A stretch of 64,000 bases of DNA from Eopsaltria australis (lineage: Eukaryota > Chordata > Aves > Passeriformes > Petroicidae), in contig JAVTVJ010000452.1 in NCBI GenBank assembly GCA_034509425.1, forward strand, positions 930,001 to 994,000, read 5' to 3'. The number at the start of each line of letters is the position of its first letter. Positions within the stretch are counted from its first letter, which is position 1. The translations under genes were made by a program, and so were the position numbers. The notes beneath the pieces were generated by a model, which made no database searches, was not told the DNA's origin, and was given only the letters and a program-made list of their open reading frames with translations. Positions 12,140-35,147 of the stretch are shown here, in pieces.

Positions 12140-13959
12140 AGGGGCAGAGGATGCTGCAGAGCAGCTCGGCTCTGGAGCAGCGCTCGGTCAGACAGCCTTG
12201 GGCAGCACCCGGCAGCTGCCTGCTTTGGGAGTGAACCCTTCACCAGCATTACAGTGCACACTGCTGGCCCACCTCACGTTTGACGTGTCTTCGCTATACC
12301 AAATACTGAACAAAATTTAAAAGTTGACTTTTTGAGGGGGGTTAAAATGCCTGTGTTTCCACTAGAAGCTGTATTTCTGAGTATATTGTAAAACATCTAA
12401 AAAACTGAGAAATATATCAAGTGACCTCTAAGTACCAGGCGGTGGGAACTACACATGGAAAAGAAACATCACATTCTCCCTTGTGTAACTCTAAGATACT
12501 CATGTATATATTTCCCGGATTCTTTTAAAAACTGAAATGAACTTTAATTTAAGACCTGAGTGTTTTAAGACTGACATTTTTGTAAGATGTTGGAGTTTTT
12601 AAATACTGGCAGGAGAAGGGTCACTCTTATGGGGCTGACTGATGGACAGAGTTCAGCAGGGTCCTGAGCCCACGCTGTGGAGGTACACATGGGAGACATG
12701 AAGCACAGGACAAAAGTAGCTCCAAAGATACACATCTGAAATCATTCTACTGACTCTTCGGGTGAAAAAATGCACCAGCTGTGTATATCCTCACAGCGGC
12801 AGGTCTTGTGTGTCCATGTGTATGTGAGGAGACCAGGAGGAGCTGATGCAGGTGTCTTGTTCAGCAGTTTCCCAGCTGAAGATGCTGGCTGAGGGTTGTG
12901 TAGTTATTCCCTTCCTTGACGCTTGCCTTGTGCCTGCTGCAGAGTGGAACTTTCTATTCCAAGGAGGCAACAGCAGCACAGATTGAGCTACCCTTACCCT
13001 CACTCCCAGCACAGAAAAGGCTGTGAGCTGGGCGGGTGTGTGCTCTTTTCCACCACAAGACTTTGTCCTGAGTCTGGACACCTGGCCTGGCTCTGGCTCC
13101 TCCTTGGTAGCTCCCTGCTGGGGACGACTGTGCTGCAAAGAGAGCAAACACTTGCTTTTGCTTGTTGGATGTTTTGTCTGTCGGTTTATGTAGTATGACA
13201 CGGGAAAGCTCTAGTAGTGATTGGGGCAGGGGGAAAGATGCACACAGCTACATTCACATTTGCCTTATCCAAGATACTTTGTACTTGCGTATCATGACTA
13301 ATGCATGAGGGAAAGTGGGATGGATCAGACCTAAAAAAAAAAAAAAAAAAAAAAAAAGAGAGAGAGAAAGAAAAGAAAATATTTATGCCAGCTAGGTGAC
13401 ATTCATTACAAACTAGACAAAGTAATGAAAAGTGGTATTTGATTAGAGGGTGTTTTTTAATGTGATGTGTCTCTGCAGCAACTAAGCTGCACATCTACTT
13501 TCTCCATGGCCAGCAGGAGTGTTCTGTTCTGGAGCTGTGTATGGGCAAGCTTGGCAAGATTGCTGTAAGTTTGTACAAGTGCAACAGGGTTCTGGGTGCG
13601 TATCACCGCATCACCTGCCAGAGGGCAGCTCCTCTCCCCTCCCTGCTGCCATCCCCATGTTGTTTCTCACCTTAAGGTTACACCCCAATTCTTTAGAACT
13701 GAGACTCACTGTTGAGTTTAGCTGGAAAGTACAAGCAGTAGTAATAATTTGGTGCCATCTACTGTCTGCAGTGTCCTGTTATATCCGGGTTTAAGTGGAG
13801 GCATTCACTGGACCCTTCAGAGAAAGTGAGTGTGCACACCGTGGAGAGGTTAGGTCTTTACTCACCACAGCGGTAGCTGCTATTAATTGAAATAACACAG
13901 AACAGAAGCATTCCGGATAAGTACTGAATTGTGGCAAACAGTCGTTTATCTTTTTTCTT
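12140..13959. other. Intergenic sequence upstream of SELENOO
   Basis: No conserved exon or RNA gene is visible on either strand. It contains a 25-base A run followed by GAGAGA (13333-13380). ORFs here lack family features and are treated as chance. Confidence 0.5.
13333..13380. repeat. Poly-A tract followed by GA-rich microsatellite
   Basis: Twenty-five consecutive A (13333-13357) run into GAGAGAGAGAAAGAAAAG. It could be an old retroposon tail, but no element body is recognisable upstream. Confidence 0.85.
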
Positions 13960-14166
13960 CTGGTGGGTCCAGCGCCCCCGCGACCTGCTGGTGGCTGCCG
14001 CGATGCCTTCCAGCGGGCCGAGCCGGTCCCGGTCCCGGTCCCGGCTCCGGTCCCAGTCGCGGTGGCAGGCCGCCGCCGGGCCCAGCCGCGCACCCCGCTC
14101 GCCGCTCTCCGGGCGGGGTGTCCCCATGGGCGGGACTCTCCGCGGCACCGCCCCCGGCCCGGGCGC

Positions 14167-25454
<11,288 letters not shown>

Positions 25455-25965
25455 CTGCCTTGCTTTGTTTTTTGCTGTGAACTGAAGACTCTGGTCCTCC
25501 TTCAGCAGTGAAGAATTCAGCAAGGCAAACATCAAAGTGCTATTAAGTTATTGAAACAACACTACATTTGGATGCATCTGCAGCAGTCTTCAGCTGTGCT
25601 TAATTTGAAGCAATTCTGGATCATTGGAACAAACAAGTGACAATCAACAGCCCATACACATCAGTAATCTAAACGTTTAAAGAAAGTCTGTCCTTTATCC
25701 TCACTATATTTCAAGTAAAAAGCAGTATTTTACATTGAGGCAGACTGAAATTCAAACATCCAGATGGCGTTGTTGTTATGTGAAGACAAAAACAGCAAGT
25801 CGGGAATCTGATCTGTTTTTGTCTGATGTCTTAACTAATAGTACTTCTAATATTTATTTACTGCTTTCTCTATGCAGAAACTTTTAGTCCTCTTTAATGG
25901 AGGAATAGGTTCAGTGTTGCTTGTTTGAATCTATTCATTTAATTAAGCAGTTCATTTCATATAAA
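25455..25965 (+). other. SELENOO: SELENOO 3' UTR (end uncertain)
   Basis: The 3' UTR contains the SECIS. I find no canonical AATAAA within 1.5 kb of the stop. A TATAAA variant is at 25960-25965, and the next AATAAA is only at 29250-29255, beyond the first solo LTR. The real end is therefore unknown. Confidence 0.45.
25772..25836 (+). ncRNA. SELENOO: SECIS element in the SELENOO 3' UTR
   Basis: A perfect 11-bp helix pairs GACAAAAACAG (25785-25795) with CTGTTTTTGTC (25813-25823) around a 17-nt apical loop containing an unpaired AA (25797-25798). Just below the helix are GTGA (25780-25783) and TGAT (25824-25827), placed as the non-Watson-Crick SECIS core (usual consensus ATGA...GA). Flanking bases GTT (25774-25776) and AAC (25832-25834) can pair as part of a lower helix. 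Distance from the UGA, geometry and loop size fit a eukaryotic SECIS. The G in place of the first A is the one departure. Confidence 0.85.
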
Positions 25966-27209
25966 CCTTCAGATTGGTATTTAATAATCTGTTTTCTGAG
26001 AATCTGGAGGCTAGAATTTGGGGGGAACAATTGAATTTTTTTAAGAGCAGAATTAAGGGAGACTATATACATTTGCACTTGAAAACTTGGTGGTGAAGTT
26101 TATTCAGGTTCAGTGTGTTTGCACACAGCACCCATAGATAGCTACAACAGTCAGGAGTGCAGTTTGTAAGCCAGTTGCCTCAGGCATGATCCATAAGCCA
26201 AATTAGTGTGAGCCTTAAACTACCCCAGCACTCAAATCCAGGTTTGTTGTGTATTTATTTCTGTGCTCCTGACAGAGTCTGCCTGTTTGAGAAGTGTGCA
26301 GGTGAGGTACCTGCTCATCACACTGGTCAGTGGGATTCTTCCGTTCCTTCTCTAGTCTTGCACCATTTAGTTTGCTTCTGTGGTCTTTGAAAGTCTTCCT
26401 GGTGGAAGTTGGCCATTTAGGAACTATTTGAGCTTGGGTAAAAGATGATGGAGGATGAGGAGCTGACTTGCTTGCAAGCTACCTGTAGCGTTTCAGTTGA
26501 GGTTTCCGGGGAAGGTTGGTTACTACTATTGTCACACCATCAAAAGCAAGTTGTTCTGTAGTTAGTTGTTACTTAGCTTTCTGAACTTCTTTTTGAAGGA
26601 CTGTGTTACTAGTTCAGACACCTGAAAGGTTTGGTTTAATGCAAAGGCTTCTCTTCCCAAAGAGACCACTGTCTTACACTGTGATTTATGTGTCCTCAAG
26701 GAAATTCTTCTGCTACCCCCGTGCAAACTTGGTGTCAGCTCAGGTTGAATTGTGCTGTTTTAGTCTTCCTCAATATGAGCTGTCAGAAACAGGGAGAACA
26801 GTTGGACTGTTGCTTATCCATCTGTACTAATAATCAGTTTGTCCTCCTTGCTGTCACAGGACATAGGACATGCTTTGAATGTAAACACTAGCCCTGTCTT
26901 GGAGCTGGAGAAACTGATTTGTGACAAACTAGAATCTCTGACAAGTGCAGCACTTCCTGTGTGATTTTTGGAGTCCTTACAGAAAAGGACAAACTAGGTA
27001 TAATACCTAGCCCATGGAGGAATGATGTAGTTGAAAGAGGTCTTCTGAGAGTAATCCATTTTTGTGGGAATTTGAGACTTTCATTGAGGATTATCCTTCC
27101 TTTAAACTTTGGTTCCTGGAAACAAACCATTTAATGGAAACTAGCAGATACACAGGACTGCATTAGGGAGGTAAAGTGTGTCAGCAATTTAAAAGACATT
27201 TCAGACATC
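25966..27209. other. SELENOO downstream / intergenic sequence
   Basis: No exon, RNA gene or clear repeat is recognised. It may still belong to a long SELENOO 3' UTR. Confidence 0.45.
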
Positions 27210-27214
27210 CCCAT

Positions 27215-28106
27215 TGTCCTGGTTTGAAGGACAGGTGTCTGTTAAGGAAGGCAGGAGCCTCCCTTGGAATGGGAAACTGTAACCCCTCTCCCTCCAAATT
27301 ATTATAAATTTGAAATCTAGAGGCTCTCAGGCAAAGATGTGGGAATAGGAATAACAGTTCTTTACTACTATCTAAAACAAAGCTAACAAATAACAACAAC
27401 TATAACGTTACCCAACAAACAGAACCAGAAACCCAGTGGCAGCCTGCTCGGCTTCAGGCACCTTTCCCTTTGGTGCAGTTCCAGTCACAGCCTGCAGGGG
27501 CGCTCTGGGTGCGGTGATTCCCCGGTGGCTGCAGGGGGCGCTCCGGCGTGAGCTCAGGTAGCACACGGCAATGGCGGCTGCCCGAAGCGCGGAGGGATGG
27601 AGGAGAGCCCTTGCTCCACAGACCCTCGGGAGGGGCAGCTGGTGTTGGTGCCGCAGCAGGATCTCCGGACACAGGGAGCTGGGACGGTAAGGGGTCTCCA
27701 AGTGCAGGGAAAAACCCCGCTACAATGTAGCGGAGAAAACTCAGAGTGGGCTGGTGGCAGGCAGGTCGGCTCGGGATGGGGCAGAGGGCAGAGACTCACA
27801 GCAGACAGACCGGCAGCTCCGCGCTGGCTTCTCAGGGGCCGTGGGTTCAGCAGACAGCAGCTCCGACCGTCCAGCTCCGAGGGTCCCGAGCAAGAGAGCG
27901 TGACCTCCCCCCTGCCCTTGCTTTTCAGTCTCTCCAAATCTCGCGTTGCCAGCCTCTGCTTCCATGAGGGGCAATTTTGCCCCACCCTGCCAAGGAGAAA
28001 GGCTCTAGCCTTGTGCTTTGTTTCTCTTCAGTACCCAGTCATTTGTGTCTTAGCAACCCATGGGAGAAAAATTCCTGAGGAAAAGAACTAGATCCAACCT
28101 TCAACA
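27215..28106 (+). mobile_element. Solo LTR, ERVL-like, copy A
   Basis: The 892-bp element begins TGTCCTGGTTTGAAGG and ends CTTCAACA. It is flanked by the 5-bp duplication CCCAT (27210-27214 and 28107-28111). The TGTCCTGGTTT start and 5-bp duplication are typical of avian ERVL LTRs. The interior holds a GC-rich block (about 27490-27900) unlike its AT-rich surroundings. Copy B at 29654 is closely similar. No internal retroviral sequence adjoins, so this is a recombination product (solo LTR). Orientation is inferred from the start motif. Confidence 0.88.
27526..27543 (+). promoter_or_regulatory. CTCF-core-like motif inside solo LTR A
   Basis: The sequence GGCTGCAGGGGGCGCTCC matches the strong core of the CTCF consensus (YAGRKGGCRS) but not the full left part. 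In copy B the equivalent site (about 29966-29983) has lost one G. The call is motif inspection only. Confidence 0.35.
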
Positions 28107-28111
28107 CCCAT

Positions 28112-29648
28112 GCAGAACCTGTGGTGTCTCTTACAGTGTGCCTGGTCCACAAGGGATTAAAGGAAAGGGGGGGAATTGCTCCAAACTGATCAACGTAACT
28201 GCTGAATTTGTTTCTCAGTTTAAATCTTTTCTTTTGGGATGCAGAGGGGAACAGAGTTTTAGAGGAGCTCTGTCCACGCTTTTTCTTTAACAAAATGGTG
28301 TAAAAAGAAATGATTCTTAACCATGCCTAAAGGATCAAGTCTTTTTAACAGCATCCTGATAATGATTTGGGGGAGTTGAGTAGGTCTTTATTAATAATAG
28401 TAGTATAGAGAAGGAGAATATTTTAACTGTGTGTTTGGACATCCAAGAATTTTAATTAACTACCAAATTATTGTGCACCAATATTGCCAAAACCATGGAA
28501 GGAGATACATTGGAATAATTTACTAGCAATTTTCCTTAAAAGGGAAAACGAAGGTTACAGTGAGAAATGCAAATGCAGTGGTATTTGCTGCTGAACATTC
28601 TTTGCTTACATTTTGATCAAGTGCAAGAGGTCTGTCAGGGTTGGAATGATGAGTGCAGCCCCTTGCTGAGGCTGCTTTGTGTGCCACTCAGTACAGTTGT
28701 ATGTGTAATAGATGTTCACCAACAGGTGGAAACTCAGAAGGTTTTCACATGTTTCAGTTGCACTGACATCCAACTGCTCAGTTCCCCAGGACATTCAATA
28801 TCAGTGCTTTGTCTTTGGTGATCCAGAGCCAAGTGGAATGAATGCTTGTGCTCTTCCAGCACTCTCCATTCAGTAGGTGGGTCATAGTTTGATCTCTGGT
28901 GATAGTTTCTTCTGTTCTTGTTTCTGGAGCAGTGTGGAAGCACAATTAGACCAAATTTTGTCCAGGTTGGAACTTTATCACTTAGCTCAGTTCTGCAGAG
29001 AGAAGGGAATACAGCTTATATCATTTGGGAATCTTAATACTTGAATCATAATTTGCTTCTTGATTTTACAGCTTGTATTTGCAATAGGTTATGAAAATAA
29101 TATTTCTTACTGGTCAAATATTCTGCTTATATTAAAGTAATGGAGTTGTGTTCAAAATGAAGTAGTGACTCTTCTTATCAAAAGCTTTCTGTGGAAATAC
29201 TTGATCAGACTTTGCCTGTGGCTATACCATATATCCTGAAGTATTGTTGAATAAAATCAAGTGGTACCCAGATCACAAAACTGAAATGAGAACCTCTTGG
29301 AGATAAATCTCTGGATAGTCTCACGTGACAGTGGGACTCCTTTCATGACTTGGTAAGATTTCACCACAACTCTGTTTCATGACCTTGTAAACCTACAGTT
29401 GCTGAATGTCTTACTGTCAGCTCTTATTTTGGAATATTGTGGGGGTTGTTTGGGGTTTTTTTTTTTTTTGTTGGTTTGTTGGGTTGTTTTTTTCCAAGTA
29501 AGTGCTCCAGATTAGATTCTTTTATCAAAAGTAATAAAAATTGTAATTTTAATATTCTTGTTCATGCCTATTTCCTGAAAGTTTTACTGTTAACCATACT
29601 GTTCACAGCAAGACAGGTACCATGCCATATAATACAAATTACATGAGG
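28112..29648. other. Spacer between the two ERVL-like solo LTRs
   Basis: About 1.5 kb of AT-rich sequence without a recognisable retroviral coding region, which argues against it being a proviral interior. It has a T/G-rich run at about 29437-29495 and an AATAAA at 29250-29255. Confidence 0.5.
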
Positions 29649-29653
29649 GGCTG

Positions 29654-30544
29654 TGTCCTGGTTTGAAGGACAAGTGTCTGTTAAGGAAGGCAGGAGCCTC
29701 TTTTGGGATGGGAAACTGTAACCCCTCTCCCTCCGAATTATTATAAATTTGAAATCAAGAGGCTCTCAGGCAAAGATATGGAAATAGGAATAACAGTTCT
29801 TTACTACTATCTAAAACAAGGATAACAAATAACAACAACTATAACGTTAACCAACAAACAGAACCAGAAACCCAGTGGCAGCCTGCTCGGCTTCAGGCAC
29901 CTTTTCCCTTTGGTGCAGTTCCAGTCACAGCCTGCAGGGGCGCTCTGGGTGCGGTGATTCCCCGGTGCCTGCAGGGGCGCTCCGGCGTGAGCTCAGGTAG
30001 CACACGGCAATGGCGGCTGCCCGAGGCACGGAGGGATGGAGGAGAGCCCTTGCTCCACAGACCCTCGGGAGGGCAGCTGGTGTTGGTGCCACAGCAGGAT
30101 CCCGGGACACAGGGAGCTGGGACGGTAAGGGGTCTCCACGTGCAGGGAAAAACCCCGCTACAATGTAGCGGAGAAAACTCGGAGCGGGCTGGTGGCAGGC
30201 AGGTCGGCTCCCGATGGGGCAGAGGGCAGAGACTCACAGCAGACAGACCGGCAGCTCCGTGCTGGCTTCTCAGGGGGCCGTGGGTTCAGCAGACAGCAGC
30301 TCCGACCGTCCAGCTCCGAGGGTCCCGAGCAAGAGAGCGTGACCTCCCCCCTGCCCTTGCTTTTCAGTCTCTCCAAATCTCGCGTTGTCAGCCCGGCTTC
30401 CATGAGGGGCAATTTTGCCCCACCCTGCCAAGGAGAAAGGCTCTAGCCTTGTGCTTTGTTTCTCTTAAGTACCCAGTCATTTGTGTCCTAGCAACCCATG
30501 GGAGAAAAATTCCTGAGGAAAAGAACCAGATCCAACTTTCAACA
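29654..30544 (+). mobile_element. Solo LTR, ERVL-like, copy B
   Basis: The 891-bp element has the same TGTCCTGGTTTGAAGG start and TTCAACA end as copy A, and the same orientation. It is flanked by its own 5-bp duplication GGCTG (29649-29653 and 30545-30549). Differences from copy A are scattered substitutions and a few short indels. Because the duplications differ, copies A and B are independent insertions, not the two ends of one provirus. Confidence 0.88.
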
Positions 30545-30549
30545 GGCTG

Positions 30550-31724
30550 TGATAAAGCTCCAGACAGACATGAGTGCAGACTGCACTGTTCTTGTTCATG
30601 CAATTCTTGCAGCACATGCCTAATTAACAGCAGAGCAGAAAATCAGTGAGAGAAGTCAGGTTTTCTAAGCTAAGTGTGCAAAATCTCTTTGTATTCTCTA
30701 GATAAAAAACACATACTCAAGGCTTGATATAAAGTAAACTTTGATTTTACATTTAATGCTGCCTATCAGCCAGAAAACAAACCATTAATCCATTGTCTAG
30801 ACTTCAGGGCATTTCTTTTCATGGCTTGTTTCAGAAGCAACAGAATTGCTGCTCTAGGAATCATCAAAATCATGAATGAAGACTCACTTGAAGCAAAAAA
30901 GTAGTTTAAATGTGATCATAAGTTTAAATGTTGCAAGACCCACCCTCAATTTCAGGCCAGAAGATACATTTTTCTGTGAAATAGTTGTGTATTGAGGTGT
31001 CCCAAACATCTCTTTCTATTATTTTTTTGCTTCATATGAAAACTTAAAGTCTTGTAATCATTCTCAAACAGAAAAGAAAAAAAAAACAAAAACAAACAGA
31101 AAAAAACCCAGAACAAAAAACCCAAAACAAACAAAAAACGCTTAACACCACCACAAAAAAAAAAAACCAAAAAAACAAAACCAAAGAAAAAGAATAAAAA
31201 ACCAATGACAAACCAGAAAAAAACAAAGAAAAAAAAAAGGTTATGTTTGAGATTAACTCTAGTAAAGAGCAACTTCAGTTTAAGCCAAGTATTTCTGTAG
31301 GAGTCAATGGGCTTATTTTCTTTGTGCTTGTTTTTTTCCAGCTAGCTACGTAACATTCTACACAACATTTTGGAAGGCAAGAATTTTTCACATTCAAGTC
31401 TAAACTGGAAAGCTAGCAGAAAAAAACCCCCTGTGTTTAGCACAGGAAGCTGAAAATAATGGCTTGAAAGCCGTCAAGACTTAGAAACAGTCACGCCTTT
31501 TTCTTGAAAACACTCCTGACATAGTGACACATTACCTTGTTTAAGTTTCTTAGTAATTTTTTTTCCATCTGGTTCCTGTCGTACCTAGAATTATACAGAA
31601 AATATACAGTTAAGTACAGTTAAGATGTAATACTACCCAACTGTAACTGTGAAAACTAAAATACTCTTAAGCCCCACAGATAATGTGATAAAACCTAAAA
31701 ATATCATCCCAAATATAGATGATG
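30550..31724. other. Intergenic sequence with A-rich low-complexity block
   Basis: No gene is recognised. It contains the A/C-rich tract listed separately at 31068-31241. Confidence 0.5.
31068..31241. repeat. A-rich low-complexity tract with scattered C
   Basis: About 170 bp are almost entirely A with interspersed single C or CC and few G (aaacaaacaaaa-like). The minus-strand reading is a phenylalanine-rich artefact ORF. Confidence 0.9.
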
Positions 31725-31985
31725 GTCTATGACAGCCAAGAAGATGCTGAAGGCCTTGGACCACATGAGCTATGTGGAAAGGCAGAGAGAGCTGTGACTG
31801 TTCCTTTCCTGGAGTAGGGAAAGCTCAGGGTGGCCTTATCTGTGAACTACCTGGCAGAAGGAACAAAAAAAGATGGAAACAAACTCTTCTCAGTGGTGCC
31901 ATGTAAAAGAAGAAAAGGGATGGGCACAAGCTAGAACGGAGAAAACTTCATTTTCAACATAAGGATTTCTTTGTGTTAAATTGCT
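31725..31985 (+). mobile_element. CR1 LINE fragment
   Basis: Several blocks match the 3' part of the avian CR1 consensus in order: gatgctgaaggccttggacc, gagagagctgtgactgttc, ctcagggtggccttatct, ctcttctcagtggtgcc, gggcacaa and aacataaggatttcttt. The fragment is diverged, lacks both ends and encodes no usable ORF. Ends are approximate. Confidence 0.75.
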
Positions 31986-32441
31986 TCTCCTAAAGGAGAA
32001 CCACCACGTAGTGGTACTGCATTGGACTAGCCTTCATCTTGGCAAGTAGGAGAGAGGAACACTGAGTTGAAAGAACAATGAGAAGGATCATCCCCCACCA
32101 CATCCCCCAAATTCCAAAACCAAGTTTTTTCAAGCATGTAGGAGCAGCAGTAAAATCTGGGGAGAAGGGACCCCTTTAGAACACGAAATCAGACATAGAT
32201 AGCAGAAGGAAGCAGGAAATCTAAAGTGTAGACCAAAATATGACCTAAACAGGACTAATCCTAAGCAAAGCTGCAGTAGTTGAGGTGTTGGATGAAACCA
32301 GTTTCCCCAGTTTATGAAGACTTCGCAGTGACCAGAAGATCCACAGGATCCTCTACAACATGTGTGGATGAATCGAGAGAAGAAAAAGGTCCTGCTTGCC
32401 TCTTATTTATTCCAGTAAGCTTTTTGTGCTTCCCATCCCTG
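31986..32441. other. Intergenic sequence between the CR1 fragment and the ERVK-type LTR
   Basis: Nothing recognised on either strand. Confidence 0.45.
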
Positions 32442-32447
32442 CCCAAG

Positions 32448-32816
32448 TGTCGGTGGCAAGAGGAGCAAGACGCCGACTCAATGTGACTGATAAATCAAGC
32501 TCATTTATTGTCAGACAGTGCACACACTTACACTTCTCTACGTGCTCAAAATACTATTCTCTTACAGAAATTTCACACGGAATCTTTCTCTAATCTAATT
32601 AAAACACCAAGCTGATACCAGAAGGCAGCAACAGCAACAGTTTCCTCTGCCAAGTTAATCTTTAGACACCTGCAGCTTGTTTTCGGCTTTCATGTCTCCC
32701 TTTCCCACAGTTGTCTTGAGAATAACCTTGAGCAGAGGCCTAGCTCTCATCTAAGGGGCCTGGATTGCTCACTTATACTTTATGTCTGTGCCGCCAGAGA
32801 TGGCTATTTCCCAACA
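32448..32816 (-). mobile_element. Solo LTR, ERVK-type (class II)
   Basis: The 369-bp element is flanked by the 6-bp duplication CCCAAG (32442-32447 and 32817-32822). On the minus strand it starts TGTTGGGAAATAG and ends CCACCGACA. An AATAAATGAGCTTGATT-type polyadenylation region lies near its 3' end (about 32507-32490). Six-base duplications are characteristic of betaretrovirus-like ERVK elements. No internal sequence remains. Confidence 0.85.
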
Positions 32817-32822
32817 CCCAAG

Positions 32823-35143
32823 GAAAGAGAAATAGGTGGAAATAAAGCCAACACATGGATTTCTGAAAAAAGGAATGGAAAGGCCTTTGAATGAAGAATA
32901 CACCTTTGAGGACTCTGAGAGTGTCTCCCTGTTCTCCTGGCCCCCAGCCCTCTGGAGAAGGCATGGCAGCTGACTAGCCCAAACCTCCTGAGCAGGGGAC
33001 CTCTCACTGCTGAGCTCTTCAGGCAGTAACATACTGGGTGACTTGCAGCAGTCCCCATCTCAATAATTCTGCTTCAGGAGGTGATGTTGACTTATTATTC
33101 ACTCACAGAGCTTCCTGAGCACAGAGCAAGTTGGATCCTCTAAGACTCCAGGAAATGATACTCAGGGTCTAGGGACTCCAGAGCAGTACTGCTACTCCAC
33201 ACACAACTGCTGTTGCTACATTGAACTTTTGGACTGTCAGAACAGGCAAGGGGGGTAAGGAGCCTTCTCCTCCAGTTTAACCAAGTTCCATTAGAAGAGA
33301 TTAAATCCACACATACGGTGCCCCCTTACGGAAGCTGAACTACCACAGAAGCCATAACTTCACAAATACATAAAGCACAGAACTACTTGGCAACAGTCAC
33401 TCTCGCTCAGAGAAACCAGCAACTTCAAAGCCTTTTCCAGCTTTAGGCCAATGTGAATGCATCACTAAGTTTGAATCAAAACCTAGCAGCATAAATAGAC
33501 AAAACATTTCTAGTAGCACTCAAGGTCAAACAGTACAAGTTACAAACCTTGTCACATATCTGGCTTCAGGGAAGAGAGAGAAGATTTTTAATTAAGGAGC
33601 TGAAGAAGAAAGAAAAGCCTTAAGTTCAAAGGTCTTTAGTGAGACACAAGAGTGTGGCCTACATGCAGATGTGGCAATGAAAAAAGCTAGCAGTTGAAAG
33701 ACCACTAAAATACAGGAGGGCAGTTAGAAAACGAAACCAGAAAAGGAACAGAAATTGAGAAGGAGTGTAGGGAGCTGACATTCCCTTTCTCACGTTATGT
33801 AGGGAAAAATCCACCAATTCACACTGGTTGCAGCTATCAGAGTTCACTATTCTTTTCTATGTCAAGACACGCATATTCATTTGCAGCAATCTTTGGCACA
33901 GCAGTTAGGATTGAAGCTTAACAGTTTGTAAATATAACAACTGCCCTCAAGTCCCAAAATCTTCTTGCAACACTTGCAGCAGACTGACATTCCCTGCCTT
34001 GGGGTATGTACTAAGGCCCCAGTTCCCAAATTCTGGTACAGAGACCACTAACAGTACTTCCTATTTATGGTTCAGAGAAGCAAGAAGAGGTTCTAAGACC
34101 TTCTCAAATACAATGAATATTGAGTGATTTGAGGCTACAGACCATGATAATTAGTCTCAGTTGTTCCCCAGTTGGTGATTTCAAGAAGACTTACCACAAC
34201 AGAATGTGCAGTTTAATAAGAGGGAGGTTAAATTCACAGCAGGAAATGTGAGTCCCAGATGCCAGCTTTCTGCTTTGATTGAGAGAAATCTGGCAGGCTG
34301 GGATTTCCAGCTTTCTCCTAAGAGAATCTGGTTGAAGTGGTAAGAAATGGGTAAGGTTTTTGTGGATTTAGCAGCCCTTTACTCACCCTTATTCAAGGAA
34401 GAAAATTTTAGAGTATGACACAACATTAGAATTCAAAGGGAATCCCAAGAAGACAAACTGTGTATAGTGAGTGAATTATCCTCAGCTCCTCTGAGCTAAA
34501 ATCAACCACTATGTAGAGGCAGCAGGCAATTCCAAGGGTCTCACTGAGTTCTGCAGATACCACAGTTCTCTTCACTGTTTCATGAGAACAGACACACAGC
34601 AAGTAGCCAAAGGAAAAGAAATTCTGTGCAGAAAAAGCTCTGGGGACTGTAATTTTTGTTTCAGTCTAATGATGTCAGCCACGTCTCTGGCACAAAGGGC
34701 TTGGCATCAATATACCAATATCCCAATTTCCACCAGTTAACTTGATGAATACCTTAAATGAAACACATCACAGTCCCCAAAGAAGTATATGATGTTATGA
34801 AGGGTCTAAAGCAAACAAAAGATAAACGAGTGCATTGCTGCCAAATCCTTACCTTTTAGAGTGTTATGACTTGATGTTTTAGCAAGGGAAAACTCTCAAA
34901 AGCAGATGGCTGGGGAGAGGCTTTCTGAGCAGCCTCTATTCAGAAAAATGCAGGAACTGAGCTTCCCATGGCTCTCCAGGAAAACCTTATGTTAAAATTT
35001 TCCCACAGAAACAGGTAACTAGACTCAGGAGTCACTGAAAGAGGAATTTATTCAGCTTACTGACGCAAAGACTTGCAGGTGTCTCCAAAGGGCTTCAAAG
35101 CTATTGCTTTCTTGCTGGACAGTGGCTTCCATTCTGGTCTTTT
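32823..35143. other. Intergenic sequence between two solo LTRs
   Basis: About 2.3 kb in which I find no conserved exon, RNA gene or recognisable repeat on either strand. Confidence 0.45.
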
Positions 35144-35147
35144 CAAG

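Noticed and set aside
27554..28091. ORFs of 97-164 residues inside solo LTR A, and a 231-residue ORF inside copy B
   Set aside because: The LTR is non-coding. The frames differ between the two copies because of indels, and there is no domain similarity.
27215..30544. A single 3.3-kb provirus bounded by two LTRs
   Set aside because: Each LTR has its own target duplication (CCCAT and GGCTG), and the spacer has no retroviral sequence.
30952..31272. A Phe-rich minus-strand ORF
   Set aside because: It is a direct translation of an A-rich low-complexity tract.
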